DNA from: HyVt-105 sp049975425
GTDB lineage: Bacteria; Bacteroidota; Bacteroidia; Bacteroidales; VadinHA17
DNA length: 64,000 bases
Reading direction: 5' to 3'
NCBI GenBank assembly: GCA_049975425.1
Contig: JBNGDI010000002.1
Location: forward strand, 90,525 to 154,524
Below are positions 7,854-16,296 of this stretch, one piece after another. Position 1 is the stretch's first letter; each line of letters starts with the position of its first letter. The notes beneath the pieces were generated by a model. It saw nothing but the letters and a program-made list of their open reading frames with translations. It had not been told where the DNA came from and did not search any database. The position numbers were made by a program, and so were the translations under genes.

Positions 7854-9962
7854 TTATACAGTGGCTGTTTTGCCTTTCGTTGTTTCTATAATCTTCCGCG
7901 ACAGTTCAGGCGGCACTTCTTCGAAATGGCTGAATTCCATGGTGGAGGTTGCCCGGCCCGATGTAAGGGTACGCAACACGGTAACATAGCCGAACTGTTC
8001 GGCCAGGGGTACTTTGGCCCGGATCACCCGTGCGCCTGCTTTCGATTCCATTCCTTCCACCTGGCCACGGCGCTTGTTAAAATCGGCTATCACATCCCCC
8101 ATGTATTCTTCCGGAGTAACCACTTCCACTGCCATAATAGGCTCAAGCAGGATGGGTTTTGCTCTTTCCGAGGCTTTCTTGAAGGCATTCCTGGCAGCAA
8201 TTTCGAATGACAGGCTGTCGGAATCCACCGGGTGGTAGCTTCCGTCGAGCAATTCCACTTTCATGCTGTCGACGGCATAACCTGCCAGAGGGCCATTCTG
8301 CATGGCTTCACGGAATCCTTTTTCCACGGAGGGAATAAATTCTTTCGGAATGTTCCCTCCTTTGATGGCATTTTCGAACTGGAGACCCCTTTCGTCTTTA
8401 TCGGCCGGAGAAATCCGCACCATAATATCGGCAAATTTCCCTTTTCCGCCTGTTTGCTTTTTAAAAACCTCCCTGTGTTCAACCGATGCGGTAATGGCTT
8501 CCTTGTAAGCCACCTGGGGTGCGCCCACATTGCATTCCAGCTTGAATTCGCGCCTCAGGCGGTCAACCAGGATATCCAGATGCAGCTCACCCATTCCGCT
8601 GATCACCGTTTGCCCGGTATTTTCATCAAAATTCACCTGAAAAGTAGGATCTTCTTCAGCCAGCTTGCCCAGGGCTATTCCCAGTTTATCAATATCTGAC
8701 TGTGTTTTGGGTTCAATGGCCACGCCAATGACCGGTTCCGGAAATTCCATAGACTCGAGGGATATGGGATGTTTCGGGTCGCACAGGGTATCACCGGTTT
8801 TCACATTCTTCAAACCCACTGCTCCGCATATATCTCCGGCACGAATCTCCTCCTTCGGATGCTGCTTGTTGGCATGCATTTGATAAAGGCGTGAAATCCG
8901 GTCTTTTTTCCCTGTTCTGACATTCATAACCTGCACACCCGATTTCAACACTCCCGAATAAATCCTGAGAAAAACCAGTCTTCCCACGAAAGGATCGGTA
9001 GCAATTTTAAATGCAAGGGCTGTCAGCGGTTCACCGGAATCCGGATTCCTGTTTTCATCCTTCGATGTATACGGATTGAAGCCGGTAACCGCCCCAATAT
9101 CGAGCGGGCTGGGCAGAAACGCAACAACGGCATCGAGAAGCCGCTGTATGCCTTTATTCTTGAAGGCGGATCCGCAAAAAACGGGAACCACGCTCATATC
9201 AATAGTAGCTTTCCTGATGGCCTCCCTCATCTCATCGGGCGTGATGGAGTCGGGATCATTCAGGTATCGCTCAAGCAGGGTATCATTCGTTTCGGCCACA
9301 GCCTCCACCAGCTTCCCCCTCCATTCCATAACCTCTTCTTCCAGCCCGGCAGGAATGTCGGCCAGCTCATAATTCACCCCAAGGGTCTCATCGTCGTACC
9401 ATACCACTGCCCTGTTCTCGATCAAATCGACCACCCCCTGAAAAGTATCTTCCTTGCCGATGGGAATCTGTATGGGAACGGGGTTGGCGCCCAGTTTTTT
9501 TCTGATCTGGTTAACCACTCCGTAGTAATCGGCCCCGACGCGGTCCATTTTGTTGACAAAAGCCAGCCGGGGCACCCGGTACTTACTGGCCTGCCTCCAT
9601 ACTGTTTCACTCTGAGGTTCCACACCACCCACCGCACAGAACACGGCAATAACCCCGTCAAGAACCCTCAGCGAACGCTCCACCTCCACGGTGAAATCGA
9701 CATGGCCGGGGGTATCAATGATGTTGATCTTATAGTTTTTGTCCTGATATTTCCAGAAAGTAGTGGTAGCAGCCGAGGTAATGGTAATGCCCCGCTCCTG
9801 CTCCTGCACCATCCAGTCCATCTGGGCAGCACCGTCATGTACCTCCCCCATCCGATGGGTAATCCCGGTATAAAACAGGATCCTCTCGGTAGTGGTGGTT
9901 TTACCCGCATCAATATGGGCCATAATCCCAATATTTCTCGTATATGCCAGATGCTGGTCCAT
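7854..9962 (-). CDS. fusA: Elongation factor G (canonical copy)
   Basis: EF-G, 702 aa, translocates tRNA and mRNA on the ribosome using GTP. The GTPase motifs are all canonical: AHIDAGKTT (15-23), the switch I RGITI, DTPGH with its catalytic His, and NKMD. Domains II-V follow, including the domain IV GGKGKFADIMVRI region and the C-terminal SGRATSTMEFSHFEEVP. It is encoded between rpsG and rpsJ. It is the reference against which the divergent paralog at 11225 should be read. Confidence 0.98.
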   Translation of the reverse strand: MDQHLAYTRNIGIMAHIDAGKTTTTERILFYTGITHRMGEVHDGAAQMDWMVQEQERGITITSAATTTFWKYQDKNYKINIIDTPGHVDFTVEVERSLRVLDGVIAVFCAVGGVEPQSETVWRQASKYRVPRLAFVNKMDRVGADYYGVVNQIRKKLGANPVPIQIPIGKEDTFQGVVDLIENRAVVWYDDETLGVNYELADIPAGLEEEVMEWRGKLVEAVAETNDTLLERYLNDPDSITPDEMREAIRKATIDMSVVPVFCGSAFKNKGIQRLLDAVVAFLPSPLDIGAVTGFNPYTSKDENRNPDSGEPLTALAFKIATDPFVGRLVFLRIYSGVLKSGVQVMNVRTGKKDRISRLYQMHANKQHPKEEIRAGDICGAVGLKNVKTGDTLCDPKHPISLESMEFPEPVIGVAIEPKTQSDIDKLGIALGKLAEEDPTFQVNFDENTGQTVISGMGELHLDILVDRLRREFKLECNVGAPQVAYKEAITASVEHREVFKKQTGGKGKFADIMVRISPADKDERGLQFENAIKGGNIPKEFIPSVEKGFREAMQNGPLAGYAVDSMKVELLDGSYHPVDSDSLSFEIAARNAFKKASERAKPILLEPIMAVEVVTPEEYMGDVIADFNKRRGQVEGMESKAGARVIRAKVPLAEQFGYVTVLRTLTSGRATSTMEFSHFEEVPPELSRKIIETTKGKTATV

Positions 9963-10002
9963 GCAATCAAACTATCTTTCTCAGCCGTTTTCTTTATTTT
10001 TA

Positions 10003-10479
10003 TTAAAACCTGAAATGAGCGAATGCCTTGTTGGCTTCGGCCATCCGGTGCATGTCTTCCTTTCTTTTGAAAGCTCCTCCTTCCTGGTTGTAAGCGGCAA
10101 TGATCTCGGCCGCCAGTTTCTCACTCATGGAATGTCCGCTCCTTTTGCGGGCAAACAGGATCAGGTTTTTCATACTGAGCGAAATCTTCCTGTCAGGGCG
10201 AACCTCAAGGGGAACCTGAAAGGTGGCGCCCCCTACCCGGCGGCTCTTTACCTCAACCTGGGGAGTAATGTTCTCCAGTGCCTTTTTCCATATCTCAAGG
10301 GGGGTATGTTCCGCATCTTTCATCTTCTCCCCTACCAGATCCATGGCATCATAAAAGATCCGGAAGGCCAGGGTCTTCTTCCCCTCTTCCATCAGGTTAT
10401 TGATAAACCGGGTAACCAACGGATCATTAAACCGGGGATCCGGCAGCAAAATCCGCTTTTTGGGTTTGGACTTTCTCAT
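10003..10479 (-). CDS. rpsG: 30S ribosomal protein S7
   Basis: S7 (uS7), 158 aa, organises the 3' major domain of 16S rRNA and lines the E site. It begins MRKSKPKKRILLPDPRF and has the motif around VEVKSRRVGGATFQVPLEV. Located between rpsL and fusA as in the str operon. Confidence 0.97.
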   Translation of the reverse strand: MRKSKPKKRILLPDPRFNDPLVTRFINNLMEEGKKTLAFRIFYDAMDLVGEKMKDAEHTPLEIWKKALENITPQVEVKSRRVGGATFQVPLEVRPDRKISLSMKNLILFARKRSGHSMSEKLAAEIIAAYNQEGGAFKRKEDMHRMAEANKAFAHFRF

Positions 10480-10507
10480 GCTTGTATACCTTATAAATCA
10501 ATAATGA

Positions 10508-10882
10508 TTAATTCTTCGGTCGTTTTGCACCATATTTGGAACGGCGTTGCTTTCTGCCCTCCACACCGGAAGTATCCAGAGCTCCCCTGATCAGGTGATA
10601 CCTTACTCCGGGCAGATCTTTTACCCTGCCTCCCCTGATCAGTACAATGGAGTGCTCCTGCAGATTATGCCCTTCCCCGGGTATATATGCGTTCACTTCC
10701 TTCTGATTGGTCAGTCGCACACGTGCCACTTTCCGCATAGCTGAATTTGGCTTCTTCGGAGTGGTGGTGTATACCCGGACACACACTCCCCTGCGCTGCG
10801 GACAGTTATCCAGTGCCGGCGCTTTACTCTTTTCAGCAATCTTCTTTCTGCCTTTCCTGACAAGCTGTTGAATCGTTGGCAT
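10508..10882 (-). CDS. rpsL: 30S ribosomal protein S12
   Basis: S12 (uS12), 124 aa, controls decoding accuracy. The loops TTPKKPNSAMRK and RGGRVKDLPGVRY carry the wild-type lysines whose mutation gives streptomycin resistance in other bacteria, so no such mutation is visible. It is the first gene of the str/S10/spc run and has a strong TAnnTTTG promoter about 50 bases upstream. Confidence 0.98.
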   Translation of the reverse strand: MPTIQQLVRKGRKKIAEKSKAPALDNCPQRRGVCVRVYTTTPKKPNSAMRKVARVRLTNQKEVNAYIPGEGHNLQEHSIVLIRGGRVKDLPGVRYHLIRGALDTSGVEGRKQRRSKYGAKRPKN

Positions 10883-10929
10883 AGCCTGAATTTAAACGTT
10901 TATTAACTTGCTGTTTACAAATCGGGTTG

Positions 10930-10960
10930 CAAAGGTATAGTTTTTCTCTTTAAAAACAAT
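10930..10960 (-). promoter_or_regulatory. Bacteroidota-type promoter of rpsL
   Basis: On the minus strand TACCTTTG (complement of 10930-10937) matches the -7 element TAnnTTTG exactly. A TTG (complement of 10957-10959) lies 19 bases further upstream, as in the -33 element. Transcription would begin near 10923, giving a leader of about 40 bases before rpsL. Confidence 0.85.
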
Positions 10961-11007
10961 AGCCTCACTTCAATAAATTTCATTTCAGTGCAGCATGTTT
11001 TCCTGCC

Positions 11008-11035
11008 CTGCGGAACCCGTTCCGGCAGATTTTTT
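11008..11035 (+). terminator. Terminator-like hairpin in the leader region of the EF-G paralog
   Basis: CTGC-GGAAC and GTTCC-G-GCAG pair with one bulged G (arms 11008-11016 and 11019-11028) and are followed by ATTTTTT. No plus-strand gene lies upstream, so it may stop stray transcription. It could also act as an attenuator if the paralog has a promoter further upstream. Confidence 0.35.
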
Positions 11036-11145
11036 CCGAACCCGTATTATAATTAAATAGGTATGTCTTCGGCCGGTATCCTTCCCTCAGGTAATGGTAA
11101 CCGGTATAAAGGAAAGGGGTCTATGCTTTTTATTGAAAATTTTAT

Positions 11146-11153
11146 TACTTTTG
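11146..11153 (+). promoter_or_regulatory. Possible -7 element for the EF-G paralog
   Basis: TACTTTTG matches TAnnTTTG. No good TTG lies 19-21 bases upstream, so the -33 element would be weak and an activator could be needed. The leader would be about 65 bases. Confidence 0.4.
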
Positions 11154-11224
11154 GACCGCATTTTCAGGAGGAAGAGCAAACACGGTAAAAGCTTACAGAG
11201 CAATTCTTTAAAAACGTATTTTTT

Positions 11225-13381
11225 ATGAAAACCTTTCAACCAGAAGACATCCGCAATATCGCCCTGATGGGAAACGCCGGTTCAGGCAAGACCAGTCTTG
11301 CAGAAGCCATGCTGTTCAACGGAGGGATAATCGACCGAAGGGGGAATGTGGATAACAAGAATACGGCATCCGACTACAATGAAATTGAACACGACTACGG
11401 ATATTCGGTTTACAACACCCTGTTATATACCGAATCCCAGGGGAAGAAAATCAACATCCTTGATAATCCAGGACTGGACGATTTTGTTGGCGGGTTGATA
11501 TCCTCGCTCCATGTGGCCGATACGGGACTGATTGTTCTGAATTCCCAGAACGGGATCGAGGTGGGTTCTGAAATCCATTTCAGGCATGCCGCAAAAATGA
11601 ATAAGCCCATGATTATTGTGGTAAACCACAACGATCATGAAAAATCGAACTTCGACAAGACCGTGGAACTGGCACGTGAAAGTTTCGGGAAACAGGTAAC
11701 CCTGGTTCAATTCCCGGTAAACGAAGGACTGCAATTCAACGCCGTGGTGGATGTCCTGAAAATGAAGATGTATACCTACCCCGACGACAGCGGAAAAGCC
11801 CGGATCGACGATATTCCTTCCGAGCACATGGAAAGGGCTGAAACCCTCCGGAACGAGCTGATGGAAAAAGCCGCCGAGAATGATGAAGAACTGATGGAAC
11901 TTTTCTTCGAAAAAGAGATGCTCGAAGAAGATGAAATGAGGAAAGGAATTACCGCCGGATTGATCCAGCGCGGAATTTTCCCGGTATTCTGCACTTCGGG
12001 AAAAACCAATGTGGGAGTGGACAGGTTGATGGAATTCATTGCCAATGTAGCTCCTTCACCGCTGCAGATGCCTGCCCCGAAGGCAAGCAACGGCAAAGAA
12101 ATTCCCTGCGATCCCGGCAAACCCGCTTCCCTTTTCGTATTCAAAACCTATATCGAATCGCATATCGGCGAGATCAATTATTTCAAAGTAATGAGCGGGG
12201 AACTGAAGGAAGGCATGGATGTGACCAACACAAAAACCCAGAACAAGGAACGCATTTCCCAGATCTTTGCCGTGGCCGGAAAGAACCGTAACAAGGTTCC
12301 CTCCATGATGGCTGGAGACCTCGGGGCCACCGTCAAGCTGAAAGCCACCAAAACGAACCATACCCTTACTGCGCCGGGAGCTGACTGGACCTTCGATCCC
12401 ATTGAATTCCCCGAGCCCAAATACCGAACAGCCATTAAAGCCGTCAGTGAAGGCGATGAGGAAAAACTGGGAGAAGCCCTTTCACGCATCCATGATGAAG
12501 ACCCCACCATTGTGGTGGAATATTCCAAGGAACTGAAACAGATCATTGTGCACGGCCAGGGCGAGCACCATCTGAATATTCTGAAGTGGCAGATGGATAA
12601 CCGCTTTAAAATTGAAATACAATTCCTGCCGCCCAGAATTCCTTACCGGGAAACCATTACCAAAGTAGCCCAGGCCGATTACCGGCATAAAAAACAGTCG
12701 GGTGGGGCAGGCCAGTTCGGTGAGGTGCATCTGGTCATCGAACCCTATAAGGAAGGAATGCCTCTTCCCTCGGTGTACAAGGTAAACGGAAAAGAAATAA
12801 AAGTAAACGTTCGCGATGTGGACGAACACAACCTTCCCTGGGGCGGCAAACTGGTATTCCTGAACTGCATCGTGGGGGGGTCCATCGATGCACGCTTTAT
12901 GCCCGCCATTCTGAAAGGGATTATGGAAAAAATGGAGGAAGGACCCCTCACCGGCTCATACGCCAGAGATATCCGCATTGCAGTATATGACGGGAAAATG
13001 CACCCTGTTGATTCCAATGAAATATCCTTTAAACTGGCCGGGCGGAATGCCTTCAGCATGGCTTTCAAAAATGCCGGCCCCAAAATCCTCGAGCCCATCT
13101 ACGAGGTGGAAATCTATGTTCCCTCCGACCGGATGGGCGATGTGATGAGCGACCTGCAGTCGAGAAGGGGGGTTGTACAGGGAATGAGCAGCGAAAAAGG
13201 ATTCGAAAAGATCATGGCCAAAGTACCCCTGGCCGAGATGAACAAATACTCCACAGCGCTTTCTTCCCTGTCAGGCGGAAGGGCCATGTATTCGATGAAA
13301 TTTTCAGAATACACCCAGGTTCCGCCTGATATCCAGGAGCAACTGCTGAAGGCATACGAAGCCGAACAGGAAGAAGAATAG
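11225..13381 (+). CDS. EF-G paralog (EF-G2 type) without catalytic histidine
   Basis: This 718-aa protein has all EF-G domains, including the domain IV-like GGAGQFGEVHLVIEP and the C-terminal SGGRAMYSMKFSEYTQVP. The GTPase centre is altered. The P-loop is GNAGSGKT (16-23). Switch I has Ser62 where EF-G has Thr. The DTPGH motif is DNPGL (80-84), with Leu for the catalytic His. NKMD is replaced by NHND (134-137). Published work on Bacteroides thetaiotaomicron describes an EF-G2 that translocates without GTP hydrolysis and is needed in starvation and gut colonisation; this gene has the expected features, though equivalence is inferred. It is divergent from rpsL, and its stop is 2 bases before a large palindrome. 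Confidence 0.88.
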   Translation: MKTFQPEDIRNIALMGNAGSGKTSLAEAMLFNGGIIDRRGNVDNKNTASDYNEIEHDYGYSVYNTLLYTESQGKKINILDNPGLDDFVGGLISSLHVADTGLIVLNSQNGIEVGSEIHFRHAAKMNKPMIIVVNHNDHEKSNFDKTVELARESFGKQVTLVQFPVNEGLQFNAVVDVLKMKMYTYPDDSGKARIDDIPSEHMERAETLRNELMEKAAENDEELMELFFEKEMLEEDEMRKGITAGLIQRGIFPVFCTSGKTNVGVDRLMEFIANVAPSPLQMPAPKASNGKEIPCDPGKPASLFVFKTYIESHIGEINYFKVMSGELKEGMDVTNTKTQNKERISQIFAVAGKNRNKVPSMMAGDLGATVKLKATKTNHTLTAPGADWTFDPIEFPEPKYRTAIKAVSEGDEEKLGEALSRIHDEDPTIVVEYSKELKQIIVHGQGEHHLNILKWQMDNRFKIEIQFLPPRIPYRETITKVAQADYRHKKQSGGAGQFGEVHLVIEPYKEGMPLPSVYKVNGKEIKVNVRDVDEHNLPWGGKLVFLNCIVGGSIDARFMPAILKGIMEKMEEGPLTGSYARDIRIAVYDGKMHPVDSNEISFKLAGRNAFSMAFKNAGPKILEPIYEVEIYVPSDRMGDVMSDLQSRRGVVQGMSSEKGFEKIMAKVPLAEMNKYSTALSSLSGGRAMYSMKFSEYTQVPPDIQEQLLKAYEAEQEEE

Positions 13382-13383
13382 TT

Positions 13384-13431
13384 ATCTACGTAGGAAACTA
13401 CGTAGATATCTACGTAGTTTCCTACGTAGAT
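13384..13431. repeat. Perfect 48-bp palindrome built of four CTACGTAG units
   Basis: CTACGTAG occurs at 13386, 13398, 13410 and 13422, an exact 12-base period, with spacers GAAA, ATAT and TTTC. The whole 48 bases equal their own reverse complement. Each half is also a hairpin: 10-bp arms ATCTACGTAG/CTACGTAGAT around GAAA or TTTC. It fills the gap between two convergent genes and touches the stop codon of the response regulator. There is no T tract. A degenerate two-unit copy lies at 63934-63953. Confidence 0.95.
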
Positions 13432-14102
13432 TATTCTCTAATCCTCAGCATCAGCCCCTTTCCCCGGATGGTTGCAATCTCAGCCCCTCTGATATTTTTC
13501 AGATATTTTCTCAGGCGACTGATAAAAACATCCATGCTGCGGCCCATAAAGTAATCGTTCTCCCCCCACAGGTCGGTCAGGATTTTCTCCCGCTCCACTA
13601 CCTGGTTCCTGTGTTGCCACAGGTACCGGAGCAGCTCGTTTTCCCTCACGGTCAGCCGGAAGATCTTATCACCCGCTGCCAGGGTCATTTCGTCAAACGA
13701 AACAGTGGCCGAGCCCAGTGCGATCTTTTCTGCCGGCACAGCATGGCTGCGTCGCAACACATTCCTGATACGCAGCACCAGTTCATCTACCTCAAAGGGT
13801 TTGCAGATATAGTCATCAGCCCCCAGGGCCAGCCCCCTGATCCTGTCTTCCTTCAGAGTCTTGGCCGTCAGGAACATCAGCGGCATGTCGGGCTTCAACT
13901 GCCTGATCCTCCGGCTGAGTTCGAAACCGTCCATCCCCGGTAGCATGATATCGAGCAGGCAAAGGTCGTAGCGCATTTCAGGATCCGCCTCCAGGGCTTC
14001 TTCCCCGCTTTCCGTCCAGATCACCTCAAAATCCTTCAGTCGCAGGTATTCCGCAAGCACATTACCCAGGTCGTGCTCATCTTCCACCAGAAGAATTTTC
14101 AT
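13431..14102 (-). CDS. OmpR/PhoB-family response regulator, RprY-like
   Basis: A 223-aa regulator with an N-terminal receiver domain and a C-terminal winged helix from about residue 125. The receiver shows the acidic pair VEDE, phosphoacceptor Asp51 in LLDIMLPGMDG, Thr79 and Lys101 (CKPF). The recognition-helix region includes GRSMDVFISRLRKYL. It overlaps the upstream kinase gene by 26 bases, so the two form a coupled pair. Architecture and kinase partner resemble the RprX/RprY system of Bacteroides. Likely targets include the divergent secreted-protein gene at 15628, upstream of which lie phased TTAAC repeats. Confidence 0.9.
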   Translation of the reverse strand: MKILLVEDEHDLGNVLAEYLRLKDFEVIWTESGEEALEADPEMRYDLCLLDIMLPGMDGFELSRRIRQLKPDMPLMFLTAKTLKEDRIRGLALGADDYICKPFEVDELVLRIRNVLRRSHAVPAEKIALGSATVSFDEMTLAAGDKIFRLTVRENELLRYLWQHRNQVVEREKILTDLWGENDYFMGRSMDVFISRLRKYLKNIRGAEIATIRGKGLMLRIRE

Positions 14103-15477
14103 GGGTCGGGGGTATTTGTGGTATATATATTATAAATGTACTTCCTTTTCCCGGCCGGCTCCTGACGGTAATACTTCCTCCATGGGCCTCCACCAGCTGT
14201 CTGGCCTGATACAGCCCCAGACCCAGCCCTTCCGAACCGCTGGCACGACCCGCACTGCCCCGGTAGAACTTTCCGAAAACCTGCCGCCGTTCATCGGCAT
14301 CCATCCCCGGACCATGGTCAGATACCGAAACATACCACCCCTCTTTCCACCACGACCTGACCCTGACCACCGGCTTTTCGCCTCCGTATTTCACTGCATT
14401 GTCGAGCAGGTTATTGATCACGGTGGCAAGCATTACCGGATCGGCCACCAGCTTCCGTTCCCGCACCAGATTCTCTTCCTCCACAACCACATCTTTCCCT
14501 TCATACTGTTTCCGGAAATCGGTCACCAGATCAGCCAGAAATTCGTCCACTTTTATCTCCAGGCTATTCAGCCTGATACCTGCATGTTCCTGAAAACTTA
14601 TGTCAAGCACCTGATTGATTCGCCCTGAAAGGTAGCGGTTCTGCCGGAAAATAACTTCAGACAGGCTTCTTACCCTGGCCGGATCGGTCATGACCTGCTT
14701 ATCGAGAAGACTTTCCGATGCTACCGCAATAGTGGCAAGGGGTGTTTTCAGATCATGCGTAATGCGGTTAATAAAGTCGGTCTTCAGGTCCGATAATTTT
14801 TTCTGTTTATGCCAGTGCCTGATGGTAATGATGAAAATCAGACCCACCGCCAGTATACTGAACACCCCCAGCAGAAAATACGCCATCATGCTCCGGTAAA
14901 TGATCTTCCTTTTATGTGTAAAATCGACGAAAAAATCAAAAGCAATGCGAAAACGGGTGCCTTCAGCCCGGAAAGTATTAACATACAGCCCGGGCGATCT
15001 GTTCCCGAATGCTGTTTCCTGTTTGTCTACTGCCACGGGAAGATCGAAATCGGGCTGATTCCTTTCCCCCAGCAGAGAAAATTCACGAATAATGTAACCC
15101 AGGTGAAAATCTGTTTCCTGATTTTGCCTGGCCAGAAAAATACTCAAAACCGGGGTGAAATTCTCCCGGGTCCGGATCAGAAAACCGGCCTCGCTGAGGA
15201 TCTGGTTGTAAACTTCAGGAAGCCAGGAAAGGGAGGCTGTGTCGCACATAAAATACCATTCATAGGCCACCGGCTCCATGGCATAGAATACGGAATCAAA
15301 ACCGGTTTGACCGTACCGGCTGTCCAGCTCTTCAAGTGCCTGGTCAATGGTAAACTGCCTTTGCAGGTCGAATTCCCGGCTTTTCAGCAGGTATACTTCC
15401 CTTACAAAATAAAACTGGATCACTGCCAGAAGCACCATGCCCAGGAAGGAAAACACGATGAGGGGTTGCGGCTTCAC
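14077..15477 (-). CDS. Membrane sensor histidine kinase, RprX-like
   Basis: A 466-aa kinase with membrane segments at about 7-25 and 197-219 enclosing a periplasmic sensor of about 170 residues. The HisKA H-box is FINRITHDLKTPLATI with phosphoacceptor His241. The ATPase domain has NNLLDNAVKY (N box), DHGPGMD (G1) and GLGLGLYQARQLVEAHGG (G2). It is the partner of the overlapping response regulator. The sensor ligand cannot be told from sequence. TTAAC repeats upstream suggest autoregulation as well as control of the divergent gene. Confidence 0.9.
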   Translation of the reverse strand: MKPQPLIVFSFLGMVLLAVIQFYFVREVYLLKSREFDLQRQFTIDQALEELDSRYGQTGFDSVFYAMEPVAYEWYFMCDTASLSWLPEVYNQILSEAGFLIRTRENFTPVLSIFLARQNQETDFHLGYIIREFSLLGERNQPDFDLPVAVDKQETAFGNRSPGLYVNTFRAEGTRFRIAFDFFVDFTHKRKIIYRSMMAYFLLGVFSILAVGLIFIITIRHWHKQKKLSDLKTDFINRITHDLKTPLATIAVASESLLDKQVMTDPARVRSLSEVIFRQNRYLSGRINQVLDISFQEHAGIRLNSLEIKVDEFLADLVTDFRKQYEGKDVVVEEENLVRERKLVADPVMLATVINNLLDNAVKYGGEKPVVRVRSWWKEGWYVSVSDHGPGMDADERRQVFGKFYRGSAGRASGSEGLGLGLYQARQLVEAHGGSITVRSRPGKGSTFIIYIPQIPPTHENSSGGR

Positions 15478-15524
15478 CTGATTTTTTTGTTAAAGTTAAC
15501 CATTTTGTGTTTTGGTAAACGGGA

Positions 15525-15551
15525 TTAACAACCCGTTAACTCTCCATTAAC
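15525..15551. promoter_or_regulatory. Three TTAAC boxes at exact 11-bp spacing, candidate response-regulator site
   Basis: TTAAC begins at 15525, 15536 and 15547. A related TAAAC is at 15516 and another TTAAC at 15496. Direct repeats one helical turn apart are the usual binding format of OmpR/PhoB-family dimers. The last box ends 22 bases before the -7 element of the gene at 15628, a position suited to activation. Confidence 0.6.
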
Positions 15552-15573
15552 ACATTCCGGGGGCTGCAACACG

Positions 15574-15581
15574 TATCTTTG
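15574..15581 (+). promoter_or_regulatory. -7 element for the secreted protein at 15628
   Basis: TATCTTTG matches TAnnTTTG. The expected -33 position has no TTG, which fits a promoter that depends on the activator boxes at 15525-15551. The leader would be about 40 bases. Confidence 0.65.
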
Positions 15582-15627
15582 TTGTACAAATTCGAATTCA
15601 ACATTCACCATTAAAATAATATATGCC

Positions 15628-16275
15628 ATGAAAACAAAATGGATTGCCACTCTCCTCCTGTTCCAGGTCCTTCCGGCAGCTGTTTTTGCACAGAAGCAGG
15701 ATGAAGTGAAAAAAGAAGAAAAAAGGGAAACAATTGTCGTTGCTCCTGCTGCCACATGGAAACCACAGATTGATATGGAAGAACTAAGGGAATCTGTGGA
15801 AAACATATACCACCGCATACCCTCAGCCCCGGAAATGATGACATTCGCCGGTCTTCAGAACAGGGCTTCCAGTTCGCTCATGCTGAGCAAACGTTTCAAT
15901 GAAGAAAGCCTGACGAAAACATCCAGCTTTGTGGTGGAAAAAGACCAGAAATTTATGTCCATCTCATTATCGGGTTCCTGCGAACAGGGTGAGATACAAA
16001 TTACTATTAAAGATCCTTCAGGCAAGAAAGTGCAGGAACTGGTAATCGATCCCTCGGCCAGAGTACAGTGGACCAAATCAATCACCATTGTGGAGGAACC
16101 TACTCTCAGGCAAATGTACATTGTGCAAGTGAGTGAGAAAGATGAAAAAGAAACTGAAAAAACTGAAAAGAAGGAAACCCCCGTGGTGCATGAGGAATAC
16201 CTGGGCACCTGGACCATGGAGATCAAAGCCGTAAAGGCAACCGGAGAATATTCACTGAAGGTTTCCACCCGGTAA
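15628..16275 (+). CDS. Secreted protein of unknown function, possible two-component target
   Basis: 215 aa. A signal peptide is clear: MKTKWIATLLLFQVLPAAVFA followed by Gln. The mature part starts with a charged linker (QDEVKKEEKRE). It then has a mixed helical segment and from about residue 105 a probable beta domain (SLSGSCEQGEIQITIKDPSG ... YLGTWTMEIKAVKATGEYSL). A highly charged K/E repeat interrupts this near residue 170. I do not recognise the family. It is divergent from the RprXY-like pair, with phased operator-like boxes between, so it is probably an envelope protein under their control. Confidence 0.8.
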   Translation: MKTKWIATLLLFQVLPAAVFAQKQDEVKKEEKRETIVVAPAATWKPQIDMEELRESVENIYHRIPSAPEMMTFAGLQNRASSSLMLSKRFNEESLTKTSSFVVEKDQKFMSISLSGSCEQGEIQITIKDPSGKKVQELVIDPSARVQWTKSITIVEEPTLRQMYIVQVSEKDEKETEKTEKKETPVVHEEYLGTWTMEIKAVKATGEYSLKVSTR

Positions 16276-16296
16276 ACCCCGGCAATCTGAAAACAC

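Larger units (their letters stand above)
10883..11224. other. Intergenic region between rpsL and the EF-G paralog
   Basis: This 342-base divergent region contains no gene that I can support. It holds the rpsL promoter (10930-10960, minus), a plus-strand hairpin followed by a T tract (11008-11035), and a possible -7 element for the EF-G paralog (11146-11153). The remainder shows nothing recognisable. Confidence 0.7.

Noticed and set aside
11667..11684. CACGTG-centred sequences (here and near 23943) as possible parS sites
   Set aside because: They lie in coding sequence and deviate from the 16-bp parS palindrome at several positions.
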